A DNA stretch of 5,257 nucleotides from Candidatus Tenebribacter mawsonii (lineage in GTDB: Bacteria; Cloacimonadota; Cloacimonadia; Cloacimonadales; TCS61). The notes beneath the pieces were generated by a model that saw nothing but the letters and a program-made list of their open reading frames with translations, did no database searches and had not been told where the DNA came from. The stretch covers positions 1-5,257 of the forward strand of contig JAVCCD010000307.1 in assembly GCA_030765665.1 (NCBI GenBank), given 5' to 3'. A program made the translations under genes and the position numbers. Positions 4,978 through 5,257 of the stretch are shown here, in pieces; the first letter of the stretch is position 1, and every line of letters starts with the position of its first letter.

Positions 4978-5257
4978 TACTTATTCCTATTCAAACTATT
5001 TAATACTATATTTGTTTAATTAAATTACTTAATAAAAACGTCAATAGAAATTAGAATTCGATGATTAGATATAGTGATTAAAGACAGAATAAGTTTGATA
5101 AGACTCAATCAGTTAATTATTTGCTTTAACTTTATACCCATCCCCCGAGAAATCAGGAATTATTGATTCGTAACTATCTTTAGAAATAAGTAACTAATCC
5201 GTAAAAATAACTGCAGAAATGTGTTGAAAAGAAATGCTCCTATTTTAATATTGATTT
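4978..5257. other. Intergenic region upstream of selA, no gene found
   Basis: The 280 nt are A+T-rich with stops in all frames at short intervals; the longest edge frame on the - strand is about 33 codons and lacks a start and family features. A TTGACG lies on the - strand at 5044-5039 without a good -10 at normal spacing. There is an imperfect C-rich/G-rich hairpin at 5141-5158. No tRNA or other RNA gene is recognisable. Confidence 0.6.
5005..5010 (-). promoter_or_regulatory. Possible -10 box of selA
   Basis: On the - strand, 5010-5005 reads TATAGT, five of six matches to TATAAT, about 28 nt before the selA start codon. The -35 position at 17-nt spacing is poor (ATTAAG). In such A+T-rich DNA this match could be chance. 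Confidence 0.25.

Noticed and set aside
5160..5257. Edge frame on the - strand reading toward selA
   Set aside because: It is about 33 codons with no start, a biased composition and no recognisable motif, so it cannot be supported as a gene end.

Overview
This is an A+T-rich window (about one third G+C by eye) carrying a compact set of nickel-handling genes on the + strand, converging on a selenocysteine-synthesis gene on the - strand. The content (HypA and HypB for [NiFe] enzyme maturation, NikR nickel sensing, SelA, an S23-type four-helix-bundle protein) suggests an anaerobic or microaerophilic bacterium. A low-G+C lineage of the FCB superphylum or a neighbouring candidate phylum such as Cloacimonadota would fit. 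That placement is an impression from gene style and intergenic repeats, and no marker here proves it.

Layout: 1-180 is the 3' end of a four-helix-bundle (23S rRNA intervening-sequence type) protein gene. 187-322 is a tandem array of a 30-bp unit, itself built on TTGATC hexamers, that runs almost to the ribosome binding site of hypA (338-688). hypA overlaps by ATGA a fused methionine sulfoxide reductase gene, MsrB-MsrA (685-1593). That gene has two credible starts, one giving a signal-peptide-like N-terminus and one giving a cytosolic protein. After a 65-nt gap with a perfect NikR-type palindrome (GTGTTAC-N14-GTAACAC, 1622-1649) come nikR (1659-2069) and, 2 nt later, a six-helix UreH/TauE-SafE-like membrane protein with a histidine-rich loop (2072-2776). 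A 124-nt gap with short hairpins and repeats precedes hypB (2901-3545). A strong bidirectional terminator (3567-3597) separates hypB from the convergent selA (4977-3598). The last 280 nt (4978-5257) hold the selA upstream region and no gene that I can support.

How they fit together: NikR with Ni2+ bound would be expected to repress its own promoter and the membrane protein downstream, so the membrane protein is best read as a nickel importer. HypA and HypB then deliver nickel to a [NiFe] hydrogenase precursor that lies outside the window. HypB here lacks the usual N-terminal CXXCGC or His-rich nickel store; the only His-rich segment in the cluster is in the membrane protein. MsrB-MsrA repairs oxidised methionine and is translationally linked to hypA. 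SelA makes Sec-tRNA(Sec), so the organism should have selenoproteins; a [NiFeSe] hydrogenase would tie the two halves together, but nothing in the window shows one.

The most notable points are the NikR operator and its regulon, the in-gene second start of msrBA, the hexamer-built tandem array before hypA, the HypB loop insertion and missing N-terminal metal site, and the structured gap before hypB. None of these amounts to a clearly new biological system.
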